Positions 27,740 through 35,886 of a DNA stretch of 64,000 nucleotides are shown here, piece after piece. Positions within the stretch are counted from its first letter, which is position 1; every line of letters begins with the position of its first letter. The stretch spans positions 2,066,501 through 2,130,500 of the forward strand of contig CP136571.1 in assembly GCA_035192965.1 (NCBI GenBank). The letters run 5' to 3'. The DNA comes from Fuscovulum sp. GTDB lineage: Bacteria; Pseudomonadota; Alphaproteobacteria; Rhodobacterales; Rhodobacteraceae. The notes below the pieces were generated by a model. That model was not told where the DNA came from and did not search any database. It worked only from the letters and a program-made list of their open reading frames with translations. A program made the translations under genes and the position numbers.

Positions 27740-29409
27740 CTGCAAACCGGCTGATCTATCTTCCCCTCGGCGGTGCCGGGGAGATCGGCATGAACGCCTA
27801 TGTCTATGGCTACGGCCCCGCCGGCAAGGAACGCCTGATCCTTGTCGACATGGGCGTAACCTTTCCGGACATGGATTCAACGCCGGGTGTGGACCTTATC
27901 CTTCCCGATCTGGGCTGGCTGGAAGACAATCTCGACCGTCTGGAAGCCATCTTCATCACCCACGCGCATGAAGACCATATCGGCGCATTGGGCCATCTCT
28001 GGCCCAAATTGCAAAAGCCCGTCTATGCCCGCCGCTTCACCGCCACCATCGGACGGCTGAAATTCGAAGAACAGGGTCTGCCGGTCGAAATGATCCGCAC
28101 CGTCCTGCCGCGCCCGGAAACGGTGACGGCAGGTCCGTTCAAGGTGCAGTTCGTGCCGGTCAGCCATTCCATCCCCGAAAGCGCCGCGCTGGTGATCGAC
28201 ACGCCCGCAGGCCGCATCGTGCATTCGGGCGATTTCAAGCTCGATCACAACCCGATCGTGGGCGAGGCGTGGGATGACGCCCGCTTTGCCGAGATTGCCG
28301 CCGAACGCCCCGTCAAGGCGCTGATGTGCGATTCCACCAACGTCTTTTCTCTGCATCCCGGCCGGTCCGAAAGCTCCATCCGCGAACCGATCCGCGAATT
28401 GGTGGCCGGGCGCGGCGGTCTGGTTGTGGCCACAACCTTCGCCTCCAACGTCGCCCGTTTGCGCACCTTGGCCGAAGCCGCCCGCGCGGCAGACCGGTCG
28501 GTCTGCCTGATGGGCCGCGCGATGAAGCGCATGGTCGCCGCCGCCGAACAATCCGGCGTGCTGACCGATTTCCCCCGCACCGTCAGCCCCGAAGATGCCG
28601 CGAGCGTGCCGCGCGGCAACCTGATGCTGATCGTGACCGGTTCGCAAGGCGAACGCCGCGCCGCGAGCGCGCAACTGTCGCGCGGCAAGTATCTGGGGAT
28701 GGAGATGAAGAAGGGCGATCTGTTCCTCTTCTCGTCCAAGACCATTCCCGGGAATGAGCGCGAGGTGCTGCGCATCGTCAACAACTTCTCGGAAATGGGG
28801 GTTGATGTGATGGATGACGGCGGTGGCCGCTATCACGTGTCGGGCCATGCCAACCGCCCCGATCTGGAACATGTCCATCGCCTCCTGCTGCCCGATATGC
28901 TGATCCCGATGCATGGCGAACACCGCCATCTGCGCGAACACGCCCGCATCGGGGCCGAGGCGGGCCTGTCCACCGCAGTTGTGACAAACGGCATGATGGT
29001 GGACCTCAGCGGTGAAGCCCCCACTGTCGTGGGCCATATCGAAACGGGGCGCGTCTATCTGGATGGCAATGTGCAGGTCGGCGCGCTGGAAGGCGTGATC
29101 CGCTACCGCATCCGCATGGCGCTGAACGGCCATGTCATGGTGACCGTGATCCTTGATGACGATGCCGAAGTGCTGGGCGACGCCTGGGTCGAGATCATGG
29201 GGCTTTCCTCCAAAGGCCGGTCCGGCCCGCTGGCTGAAACGATGGAGGCCGATCTGGCCGAATTCCTGAACGGAGCCGGGCGCAAGATCCTGCGCGACGA
29301 TGACAAGCTGGACGAGGCGCTGCGCCGCATCGTGCGGCAGGTGTCGATGGAAGAGATCGGCAAGAAACCCGAAGTGACCGTCGTCGTCAGCCGCCTGATG
29401 GCCGAGTAA
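27736..29409 (+). CDS. rnj: ribonuclease J
   Basis: RNase J is a metallo-beta-lactamase/beta-CASP nuclease with 5'-3' exonuclease and endonuclease activity in mRNA decay and rRNA maturation. The 557-residue protein has the zinc motif ITHAHEDHIGALGH, the motif HSGDFKLDH, the beta-CASP segment LMLIVTGSQGERRAASAQLS and the motif VSGHANRPDLEHVH. It is the last gene of the plus-strand string begun at nuoA. It ends just before a four-hairpin cluster and a terminator. Confidence 0.96.
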   Translation: MTANRLIYLPLGGAGEIGMNAYVYGYGPAGKERLILVDMGVTFPDMDSTPGVDLILPDLGWLEDNLDRLEAIFITHAHEDHIGALGHLWPKLQKPVYARRFTATIGRLKFEEQGLPVEMIRTVLPRPETVTAGPFKVQFVPVSHSIPESAALVIDTPAGRIVHSGDFKLDHNPIVGEAWDDARFAEIAAERPVKALMCDSTNVFSLHPGRSESSIREPIRELVAGRGGLVVATTFASNVARLRTLAEAARAADRSVCLMGRAMKRMVAAAEQSGVLTDFPRTVSPEDAASVPRGNLMLIVTGSQGERRAASAQLSRGKYLGMEMKKGDLFLFSSKTIPGNEREVLRIVNNFSEMGVDVMDDGGGRYHVSGHANRPDLEHVHRLLLPDMLIPMHGEHRHLREHARIGAEAGLSTAVVTNGMMVDLSGEAPTVVGHIETGRVYLDGNVQVGALEGVIRYRIRMALNGHVMVTVILDDDAEVLGDAWVEIMGLSSKGRSGPLAETMEADLAEFLNGAGRKILRDDDKLDEALRRIVRQVSMEEIGKKPEVTVVVSRLMAE

Positions 29410-29410
29410 G

Positions 29411-29511
29411 ACAAAGATTTTTCAGCGAAAAATCTTTGTGTGATCCTTCTGCAAAGGATGCCAAATTTTCGCAGAAAATTTGGGGCCAAAAATTCTTCGC
29501 AGAAGAATTTT
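29411..29511. repeat. cluster of four AT-rich hairpins (copy B)
   Basis: Four perfect inverted repeats begin one base after the rnj stop codon. Arms are ACAAAGATTTTTC (29411-29423/29427-29439, loop AGC), ATCCTT (29443-29448/29454-29459, loop CTGCA), CCAAATTTT (29461-29469/29475-29483, loop CGCAG) and AAAATTCTTC (29489-29498/29502-29511, loop GCA). Stem sequences and loop types match the cluster at 5970-6069. Both lie between convergent genes. Confidence 0.85.
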
Positions 29512-29523
29512 CCGGCGCACAAC

Positions 29524-29553
29524 AAAAAAGGCCCCGCAGTGCGGGGCCTTTTT
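29524..29553. terminator. bidirectional rho-independent terminator between rnj and helicase
   Basis: GGCCCCGCA-G-TGCGGGGCC at 29530-29548 forms a 9-bp GC-rich stem flanked by AAAAAA (29524-29529) and TTTTT (29549-29553). It can therefore end transcripts from both the nuo-rnj side and the helicase side. It is the best intrinsic terminator in the window. Confidence 0.9.
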
Positions 29554-29569
29554 GCCATTCTCGGGCCTC

Positions 29570-31195
29570 TCAGCCTTCGGTGCCGCTGACGGCCATGTCT
29601 TCTTCGCTCTCATCCACCGGGGCGCTGGCGATCTTGAAGCTGCGCAGGATGAAATCCGGTACATGGTCGCCCATGCCCACTACGGGCGGGCCGCCACGGT
29701 CATCGCGATAGCCACCGCGACGGTCGTCGCGCCGATCATCCCGACGCTCGCGCCGATCCTCGCCCCGATTTCCATCAGCCCGACGTTCATCGCTGCGCCC
29801 TTCGGACCGCCGCTCATCTTCGCGACGTGGGCGCTCTTCGCGGCGCGGCTGCGGGGCAGGGGCCTCGGCCTGCACCGGTTCCGGCTGGGCGACGGCGACC
29901 GGCACTTCGGCCCGCGGCTCACGCGGTGCGCGGTCTTCACGCCCGCCACCGCTGCGGCCACGATCACGCCCTTCATTCCGGTCACGCCCGCCACGCGAGC
30001 TGCGCTCTTCGCGCGGCCGGTCCGACCCTTCGCTCGCAAGATCCAGCCCCTCGGGCAGTTCGCCACGCGGGATCGGCATTTTCACCAGGCTCTCAATGGC
30101 CGACAGGTATTTCTCATCCGACGGCACGGCAATCGTATAGGCCTTGCCCAGACGCCCGGCGCGGCCCGTCCGGCCGATGCGGTGGACGTAATCCTCCGGA
30201 TGGCTCGGCACGTCGAAATTGAACACATGGCTCACGGCCGGAATGTCCAGACCGCGCGCCGCTACGTCCGACGCGATCAGCAGATGCACCGATCCGTCAC
30301 GGAAGCCGTCCAGCGTCCGCGTCCGCACCGACTGGTCCAGATCCCCATGGATAGGTGATGCGTTGAACCCATGCGACTTGAGCGACTTGGCCACCACATC
30401 CACATCCATCTTGCGGTTGCAGAAGACGATGGCGTTGGTGCAGCTTTCGCCCTCGGCCTTGATCAGCGCCCGCAGCACGGCGCGCTTTTCGGTAAAGCTG
30501 CGATCCTTGCGCGATGGGGTGAACTGGATCAGCTTCTGTTCGATCGTGGTCGAGGCGGTGGATTGCCGCGCCACTTCGATCTTGGCCGGGTTCGACAGGA
30601 AGGTATTGGTGATCCGCTCGATCTCCGGCGCCATGGTGGCGCTGAAGAACAGGGTCTGGCGGGTGAAGGGCGTCAGCTGGAAGATGCGTTCGATATCGGG
30701 GATGAACCCCATATCCAGCATCCGGTCGGCCTCATCCACCACCATGATCTGCACGCCGGTCAACAGCAGCTTGCCGCGTTCGAAATGGTCCAGCAGACGG
30801 CCGGGCGTTGCAATCAGCACGTCGACTCCGCGGTCGATCAGCTTGTCCTGTTCGCCAAAGGATACGCCGCCAATCAGCAGCGCCTTGGTCAGCTTGGTAT
30901 GCTTGGCATAGGTGTCGAAGTTTTCGGCCACCTGTGCGGCCAGTTCGCGCGTCGGCGCCAGCACAAGGCTGCGCGGCATCCGGGCGCGTGCGCGGCCCTG
31001 GCCCAGCAGCGTGATCATCGGCAGCACGAAGCTTGCGGTCTTGCCTGTGCCTGTCTGGGCAATGCCCAGAACATCGCGGCCTTGCAGCGCATGGGGGATG
31101 GCCTGCGCCTGAATGGGCGTCGGGGTTTCATAGCCCGCTTCCGCAACGGCCTGAAGTACGCGCGGGTCCAGCGCGAGATCGGAGAATTTGGTCAT
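29570..31195 (-). CDS. DEAD-box RNA helicase (RhlE-like)
   Basis: A 541-residue ATP-dependent RNA helicase for structured RNA in ribosome assembly, decay or cold adaptation. The order is Q motif GYETPTPIQAQAIP, Walker A AQTGTGKTASF, PTRELA, VVDEADRMLDMGF, SAT, and HRIGRTGRAG. The last ~120 residues are a charged, Arg/Glu/Asp/Gly-rich disordered tail. ATG 31195 is preferred because it follows AAGGA and starts at the usual MTKFSDLALDP; the frame is open 29 codons further upstream. Confidence 0.95.
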   Translation of the reverse strand: MTKFSDLALDPRVLQAVAEAGYETPTPIQAQAIPHALQGRDVLGIAQTGTGKTASFVLPMITLLGQGRARARMPRSLVLAPTRELAAQVAENFDTYAKHTKLTKALLIGGVSFGEQDKLIDRGVDVLIATPGRLLDHFERGKLLLTGVQIMVVDEADRMLDMGFIPDIERIFQLTPFTRQTLFFSATMAPEIERITNTFLSNPAKIEVARQSTASTTIEQKLIQFTPSRKDRSFTEKRAVLRALIKAEGESCTNAIVFCNRKMDVDVVAKSLKSHGFNASPIHGDLDQSVRTRTLDGFRDGSVHLLIASDVAARGLDIPAVSHVFNFDVPSHPEDYVHRIGRTGRAGRLGKAYTIAVPSDEKYLSAIESLVKMPIPRGELPEGLDLASEGSDRPREERSSRGGRDRNEGRDRGRSGGGREDRAPREPRAEVPVAVAQPEPVQAEAPAPQPRREERPRREDERRSEGRSDERRADGNRGEDRRERRDDRRDDRRGGYRDDRGGPPVVGMGDHVPDFILRSFKIASAPVDESEEDMAVSGTEG

Positions 31196-31399
31196 AAGCG
31201 TCCTTGTAGATGCGGGATCGGCCCGCAAAGATGAAGGGACGCTGCTGTCCGGGCGTCCCGGCGTCAAGGGTGGTCTGGCCACCTCTCGCGCATGTAGCGG
31301 AATTCCCGTGCAGGGTCAAGGATCGCCAAGGTTGACAGGCTGCAAAAGCCCAAGATACCAAGTTTCCAGTGGTTTGTGTGACGAGTGGGTGGGTGAGTG
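31196..31399 (+). promoter_or_regulatory. divergent promoter region, helicase / membrane protein
   Basis: A 204-bp gap between divergent genes. On the plus strand TTGACA at 31332-31337 is followed after 16 bases by GATACC at 31354-31359, a reasonable promoter for the gene at 31400. On the helicase side I see a small GCGGG/CCCGC hairpin in the likely leader (about 31212-31226) but no clear -10/-35 pair. Confidence 0.35.
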
Positions 31400-32308
31400 A
31401 TGGAGACGGCGCGCGACGCGACCGATCCAGTGTCCGGGGCAATGACAGCGCATCCCGCGCTGCCCGCTCCAACGGCTGCGCCGCAGCCTGACATCCCTTT
31501 GGCCGACACCCCGCCACCCCCGCCTGCCGCCGCAGCGCCGCTGCTGTATTACGCCGTCTGGTTGCCCACCCCCGATGGCGGGCCGGGCGGCCCCCCGATC
31601 TATCTGCCGGCACAGGGCGCAGGGGCCCATCCCTACGCGGCCCCACCGCCCCCGCCTGCAGCCACGCCAGCCCCAGCCCCCGCTACCGCGCATAACCAGC
31701 GGCTGCTTGTTCTGGCCATTATTGGCGGCGTCATGGCGGTTCACCTGCCATGGATCGCTTATCTGATCGCCGTCCACGGCTGCTGGGGCACGTTTATCGA
31801 TGCCTGCTGGCACCCCCCCCTCACCGACGCACTTCTCGCCGAAGACGTTGACCCCTTCGCCGAAACGGTCGGTGATCCCTATCTCTTTGCGCGCATCGTC
31901 TTTCTGATGCTGCGCGTGCAGGCCGTGCTGTCGGCAGACTGGGCCGAATACAGCCAGGCCATGCAGCTTTCCACCGGGCTCGGGTCTTTCGTGCTCACGC
32001 GGATCGTGGCGTCCAACGGCTTGGTCACGCAAGGGCGGGAAAAGGCCGTCTATCTGGTGGCGCTGTGCTTCACGCTGTTTTTGCTGCTGTTCTGGGCCGA
32101 ACTTCACCTCACCAGCGACACGGTCCACCCGCTTTTGGGCGATGACACCGTGCTTGATTACATCTCGCAAACCCTGCCGCCCGATTTCGCCAGCTATGGC
32201 TCGGTGCGCGATGGGTTGATGCAGCTTCTGCAATTCCTCCGCCTTGCCGATGCCCTGATCCTGGGCGCCTGCCTCGCCCTGCCTTCAACCCAAAGAAAGC
32301 CCGCATGA
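31400..32308 (+). CDS. membrane protein with Pro/Ala-rich N-terminus, unknown
   Basis: A 302-residue protein whose first ~98 residues are low complexity, rich in Pro and Ala (PPPPPAAAAPLLYYAVWLP and a second [14 protein letters not shown] block). Hydrophobic helices follow: RLLVLAIIGGVMAVHLPWIA, YLVALCFTLFLLLFWAEL and a C-terminal LADALILGACLALP. No family is recognised. ATG 31400 directly follows an in-frame GTG at 31397. The stop overlaps the next secreted-protein gene as ATGA, so the two probably work together in the envelope. Confidence 0.65.
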   Translation: METARDATDPVSGAMTAHPALPAPTAAPQPDIPLADTPPPPPAAAAPLLYYAVWLPTPDGGPGGPPIYLPAQGAGAHPYAAPPPPPAATPAPAPATAHNQRLLVLAIIGGVMAVHLPWIAYLIAVHGCWGTFIDACWHPPLTDALLAEDVDPFAETVGDPYLFARIVFLMLRVQAVLSADWAEYSQAMQLSTGLGSFVLTRIVASNGLVTQGREKAVYLVALCFTLFLLLFWAELHLTSDTVHPLLGDDTVLDYISQTLPPDFASYGSVRDGLMQLLQFLRLADALILGACLALPSTQRKPA

Positions 32309-33273
32309 TGCCATCCGCCCTGCGCCCCCTTGTCCTGTTTCTGACCCTTTGCCTGTTCTGGACGGCGGGCACAGCACGGGCGGAAACGGAACTGCGCTTC
32401 GAATTTGTCCATCTGGATGCAGGCCTTCCCGCCCCCCAGCCCAGCCTGACGATCACGGATGTCTTCTCTGGTGCCGCATTGCCCGTCTTGCCGCAAGACG
32501 CGGCCGAAGGCACGGCCGTGCTTGGCGCCACACTGGCCAACAGCCATTTCGACGGCCCCTATGCGCGGCTGCGGGTGGTGGTGTCGGGGCTGCAACTTCC
32601 GCCCGGCGACAGCAAAAGCGATGAGGAAATCCGCTTCGCCTTTGAACTGATCCTGCGCCGCGATTTGTTGGCTGGCCCCGTGGTGATCCGCGTGCCCGTT
32701 GTCACCACCTCGCGGCGGCAGGCGATGAAACCCTATATGGCCATGCCCGATCTGGTTGAGGAACTGCCCGACCGGTTCTTTCTGGCCCAGCAATGGATGG
32801 CGCTTTATCGCGCCAGCCCCGAAGCCGTGGCCGCCGCGCCGCAGGCCTTTGCCCTGCACCGGCTGATTGCCCGCGCAGTGGTGGATTTCGCCATCGCCAC
32901 CGCCGATGCGCGCCGCGGCCCGGTGCTGATCCTGCCCGCGCCTGAACTGGCGCAGACGCTGGATCTCTACTGGTCCTCGATGCCAAAAGGGCAGCAGACG
33001 CATAGGGCCGCCTATGCCGATGCGCGCACGATCCTCTGGCTGGATGTGCCGCTGGCCGAAGACCTGCTGCGTCAGGCCCGCCGCAGCGGGATCGAGGCCC
33101 CCGCCGCCTGCGCCGCTGCGCGCGAACATCTGGATTTCTTCGCCCGCCGTCTGCCCGCACCGGATGAGGCGGGATGGGTCGATGCCCTCTTCCCCACCCC
33201 CGGCACGCTGGCGGGGTATCTGGAGGGGCGGCAACTGGATGTCGTCTTTGCCTGCACGCGCCTGCGGATATGA
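32305..33273 (+). CDS. secreted protein of unknown function
   Basis: A 322-residue exported protein with a signal peptide (LRPLVLFLTLCLFWTAGTA, cleavage near ARA-ET). The mature part has a predicted beta-rich N-terminal half (ITDVFSGAALPVLP, ARLRVVVSGLQLPP) and a helical C-terminal half with two cysteines (PAACAAAREH, FACTRLRI). No family is recognised. It is translationally coupled to the preceding membrane-protein gene and ends 13 bases from convergent prfC. Confidence 0.65.
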   Translation: MMPSALRPLVLFLTLCLFWTAGTARAETELRFEFVHLDAGLPAPQPSLTITDVFSGAALPVLPQDAAEGTAVLGATLANSHFDGPYARLRVVVSGLQLPPGDSKSDEEIRFAFELILRRDLLAGPVVIRVPVVTTSRRQAMKPYMAMPDLVEELPDRFFLAQQWMALYRASPEAVAAAPQAFALHRLIARAVVDFAIATADARRGPVLILPAPELAQTLDLYWSSMPKGQQTHRAAYADARTILWLDVPLAEDLLRQARRSGIEAPAACAAAREHLDFFARRLPAPDEAGWVDALFPTPGTLAGYLEGRQLDVVFACTRLRI

Positions 33274-33286
33274 CGCAGGCCGCGTG

Positions 33287-34885
33287 TCAGACCATCATTT
33301 CCTTGGTCGCCGTCAGCCGCAGCAGCGGATAGTCGCGCTCAACCCGGTCAATGTCCCATTTCAGACGCGTCAGATAGACCATGTCGCCATCATTGTCGGT
33401 GCCGATATGGCCCTTGTTGACGTTGACGAAGCGGTCCACCTCATCCTTCGGCCCCGAAACCCAGCGGGCCGATGTGAATTGCGAAGGCTCGAACCGCACG
33501 GGCAGGCTGTATTCCTGCTCGATCCGGCTGGCCAGCACCTCGAATTGCAAGGCACCCACGACGCCCACGATAAAGCCCGATCCGATCATCGGCTTGAACA
33601 CCTTGGCAGCACCCTCTTCGGCAAACTGCATCAGCGCCTTTTCCAGATGCTTGGCCTTCATCGGATCGCCCGCCCGCACACCTTGCAGTAATTCCGGCGC
33701 AAAGGACGGGATGCCCGTGAACCGCAGCGCTTCACCTTCGGTCAGCGCATCGCCGATGCGCAACTGGCCATGGTTCGGAATGCCGATGATGTCGCCCGCC
33801 CAGGCCTCTTCGGCCAATTCCCGATCCGCGGCCAGAAACAGCACCGGGTTCGACACCGCCATCGGCTTTTTCGACCGCACATGCAGCAGCTTCATGCCCC
33901 GCTCGAAATGGCCGGATGCAAGTCTGACAAAGGCCACGCGGTCGCGGTGCTTGGGGTCCATATTGGCCTGCACCTTGAACACCACGCCGGTCACGGCCTG
34001 TTCCTCCGGGGCCACCTTGCGCGTCGCCGTGGGCTGGGGCTGTGGTTCGGGGCCGTATTTCCCGATCCCGTCCATCAACTCCTTCACCCCAAAGGAATTG
34101 ATCGCCGACCCGAACCAGATCGGTGTCATTGACCCGTTCAGCAGGGCGTTGCGGTCAAAGGCGGGCAGCAACTCCCGCGCCATTTCCAGCTCGTCACGCA
34201 GCTTGGCCAGCAGGTCAGCGGGCACATGCTGCGCCAGCTTCGGATCATCCAACCCGTTGATCTGGATCGTTTCCGCCACCCGGTTGCGATCCGCCCGGTC
34301 CATCAGTTCCAGCCGGTCATTCAGAATGTCATAACATCCCAAAAACTCGCGCCCCTGCCCGATGGGCCAACTTGCGGGCGACACGTCGATGGCCAGATTT
34401 TCCTGAATTTCGTCGATGATCTCGAACGTGTCCCGCGCCTCGCGGTCCATCTTGTTACAAAAGGTCAGGATCGGCAGATCGCGCAGGCGGCAGACTTCAA
34501 ACAGCTTGCGTGTCTGGCTTTCCACGCCCTTTGCCCCGTCGATCACCATCACGGCGCAATCCACGGCGGTAAGCGTGCGATAGGTGTCTTCCGAAAAATC
34601 GCTGTGGCCGGGGGTGTCAACCAGATTGAACCGGTACGTGCCGAAATCGAACGACATGGCGCTGGCAGAAACCGAAATCCCGCGCTCCTGCTCCATCTTG
34701 ATGAAGTCCGACCGCGTCCGCCGTGCCTCGCCCTTGGCGCGCACCTGGCCCGCCATCTGAATCGCCCCGCCGAACAGCAGGAACTTTTCGGTCAACGTCG
34801 TCTTGCCCGCATCGGGGTGCGCGATGATGGCGAACGTCCGGCGGCGGGCGATTTCGGGCGGAAGGGTGGGGCGATTGTCTAGCAT
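33287..34885 (-). CDS. prfC: peptide chain release factor 3
   Basis: RF3 is a translational GTPase that recycles RF1/RF2 after peptide release. The 532-residue protein has G1 AHPDAGKTTLTEKFLLFGG, the switch/G2 RGISVSASAMSFDF, G3 DTPGHSDFSEDTYR and G4 FCNKMDRE. Domain II and III segments follow (AFVRLASGHFERGMKL, GVVGALQFEVLASRIEQEY). The insertion typical of RF3 over EF-G is present. It is transcribed alone and divergent from the SDR gene over 132 bp. Confidence 0.97.
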   Translation of the reverse strand: MLDNRPTLPPEIARRRTFAIIAHPDAGKTTLTEKFLLFGGAIQMAGQVRAKGEARRTRSDFIKMEQERGISVSASAMSFDFGTYRFNLVDTPGHSDFSEDTYRTLTAVDCAVMVIDGAKGVESQTRKLFEVCRLRDLPILTFCNKMDREARDTFEIIDEIQENLAIDVSPASWPIGQGREFLGCYDILNDRLELMDRADRNRVAETIQINGLDDPKLAQHVPADLLAKLRDELEMARELLPAFDRNALLNGSMTPIWFGSAINSFGVKELMDGIGKYGPEPQPQPTATRKVAPEEQAVTGVVFKVQANMDPKHRDRVAFVRLASGHFERGMKLLHVRSKKPMAVSNPVLFLAADRELAEEAWAGDIIGIPNHGQLRIGDALTEGEALRFTGIPSFAPELLQGVRAGDPMKAKHLEKALMQFAEEGAAKVFKPMIGSGFIVGVVGALQFEVLASRIEQEYSLPVRFEPSQFTSARWVSGPKDEVDRFVNVNKGHIGTDNDGDMVYLTRLKWDIDRVERDYPLLRLTATKEMMV

Positions 34886-35017
34886 GACCGGGCATTAGCC
34901 CAAAGCGCGGCCTCCGTCCAGTTGGGCCGTCCCGTGGGGCCCATCGCCCGCTTGACCTTGCCGCGCCGCGTCGCGCCCGCTACCCATTCGCGTAGAACCG
35001 GAAAAGGGGAGACGGAC

Positions 35018-35797
35018 ATGGATCTGGGCATCAGGGGAAAACGCGCACTCGTCTGCGCCTCGTCCAAGGGTCTTGGCAAAGGCTGCGCCGAGGCGCTGGC
35101 CGAAGCCGGGGTCGACCTGATCCTGAACGCCCGCGGAGCCGAGGCGCTGGAGGCCACTGCCGCCGCCATCCGCGCCCGTCACAACGTGAACGTCACCGCC
35201 ATCGCCGCCGACATCACCACAGATGAGGGCCGCGACCGCGTGCTTGCGGCAGCAGCAGGCGTCGATATCCTTGTCACCAACGCAGGCGGCCCACCCCCGG
35301 GCATCTGGTCGGACTGGACCCGCGACGATTTCATCCGCGCGTTGGATGCCAACATGCTCACCCCGATCGCACTGATGAAGGCGCTTCTTCCCGGGATGAT
35401 CGAACGCAAATGGGGCAGGGTGGTCAACATCACCTCGCAATCCGTCAAGGCCCCGATCCCCCAGCTTGGCCTCTCCAACACCGCGCGCGCCGGATTGACC
35501 GGCTATGTCGCTGGCACCTCGCGTCAGGTCGCGCCCCATGGCGTGACGATCAACAACCTGCTGCCCGGCATTCATGCCACCGATCGCGCCACCTCGCTTG
35601 ATCAGGTCGTGATGAAGACAGAGGGCATCAGCATGGACGCCGCCCGCGCCCGGCGTGAGGCATCAATCCCCGCCCGCCGCTATGGCGACCCCGGCGATTT
35701 CGGCGCGGCCTGCGCCTTTCTCTGCTCGCAACAGGCGGCCTTCATCGTAGGGCAGAACATCCTGCTCGATGGCGGCCAGACAGTCGCCACGCTGTGA
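35018..35797 (+). CDS. SDR-family oxidoreductase lacking the YxxxK motif
   Basis: A 259-residue Rossmann protein with the NAD(P) loop CASSKGLGKGCAEALAEAG, DILVTNAGG, and C-terminal GQNILLDGGQTVATL. The usual Tyr-xxx-Lys is replaced: after NITSQSV comes LGLSNTARAGLTG, with Leu at the Tyr position and Arg at the Lys position. A subgroup of FabG-like SDRs shares this LSN-A-R pattern, from memory, so it is probably not a mutation. Its reaction is unknown. ATG 35018 follows an AAAAGGGGA site. Confidence 0.85.
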   Translation: MDLGIRGKRALVCASSKGLGKGCAEALAEAGVDLILNARGAEALEATAAAIRARHNVNVTAIAADITTDEGRDRVLAAAAGVDILVTNAGGPPPGIWSDWTRDDFIRALDANMLTPIALMKALLPGMIERKWGRVVNITSQSVKAPIPQLGLSNTARAGLTGYVAGTSRQVAPHGVTINNLLPGIHATDRATSLDQVVMKTEGISMDAARARREASIPARRYGDPGDFGAACAFLCSQQAAFIVGQNILLDGGQTVATL

Positions 35798-35821
35798 TCG
35801 CAAGCCTGTGACGCAGGCCGA

Positions 35822-35837
35822 GGGGGCGCTTGCCCCC
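35822..35837 (+). repeat. GC-rich hairpin
   Basis: GGGGGC-GCTT-GCCCCC forms a 6-bp stem about 25 bases after the SDR stop. A smaller GCCTG/CAGGC stem precedes it. There is no T tract. It may reduce read-through into the ATPase gene, and it echoes the hairpin at 94-111. Confidence 0.45.
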
Positions 35838-35886
35838 GCCCGACCCGCCTGCTACGCACATTCCCGATCAATTCGCTAGGGAACCC

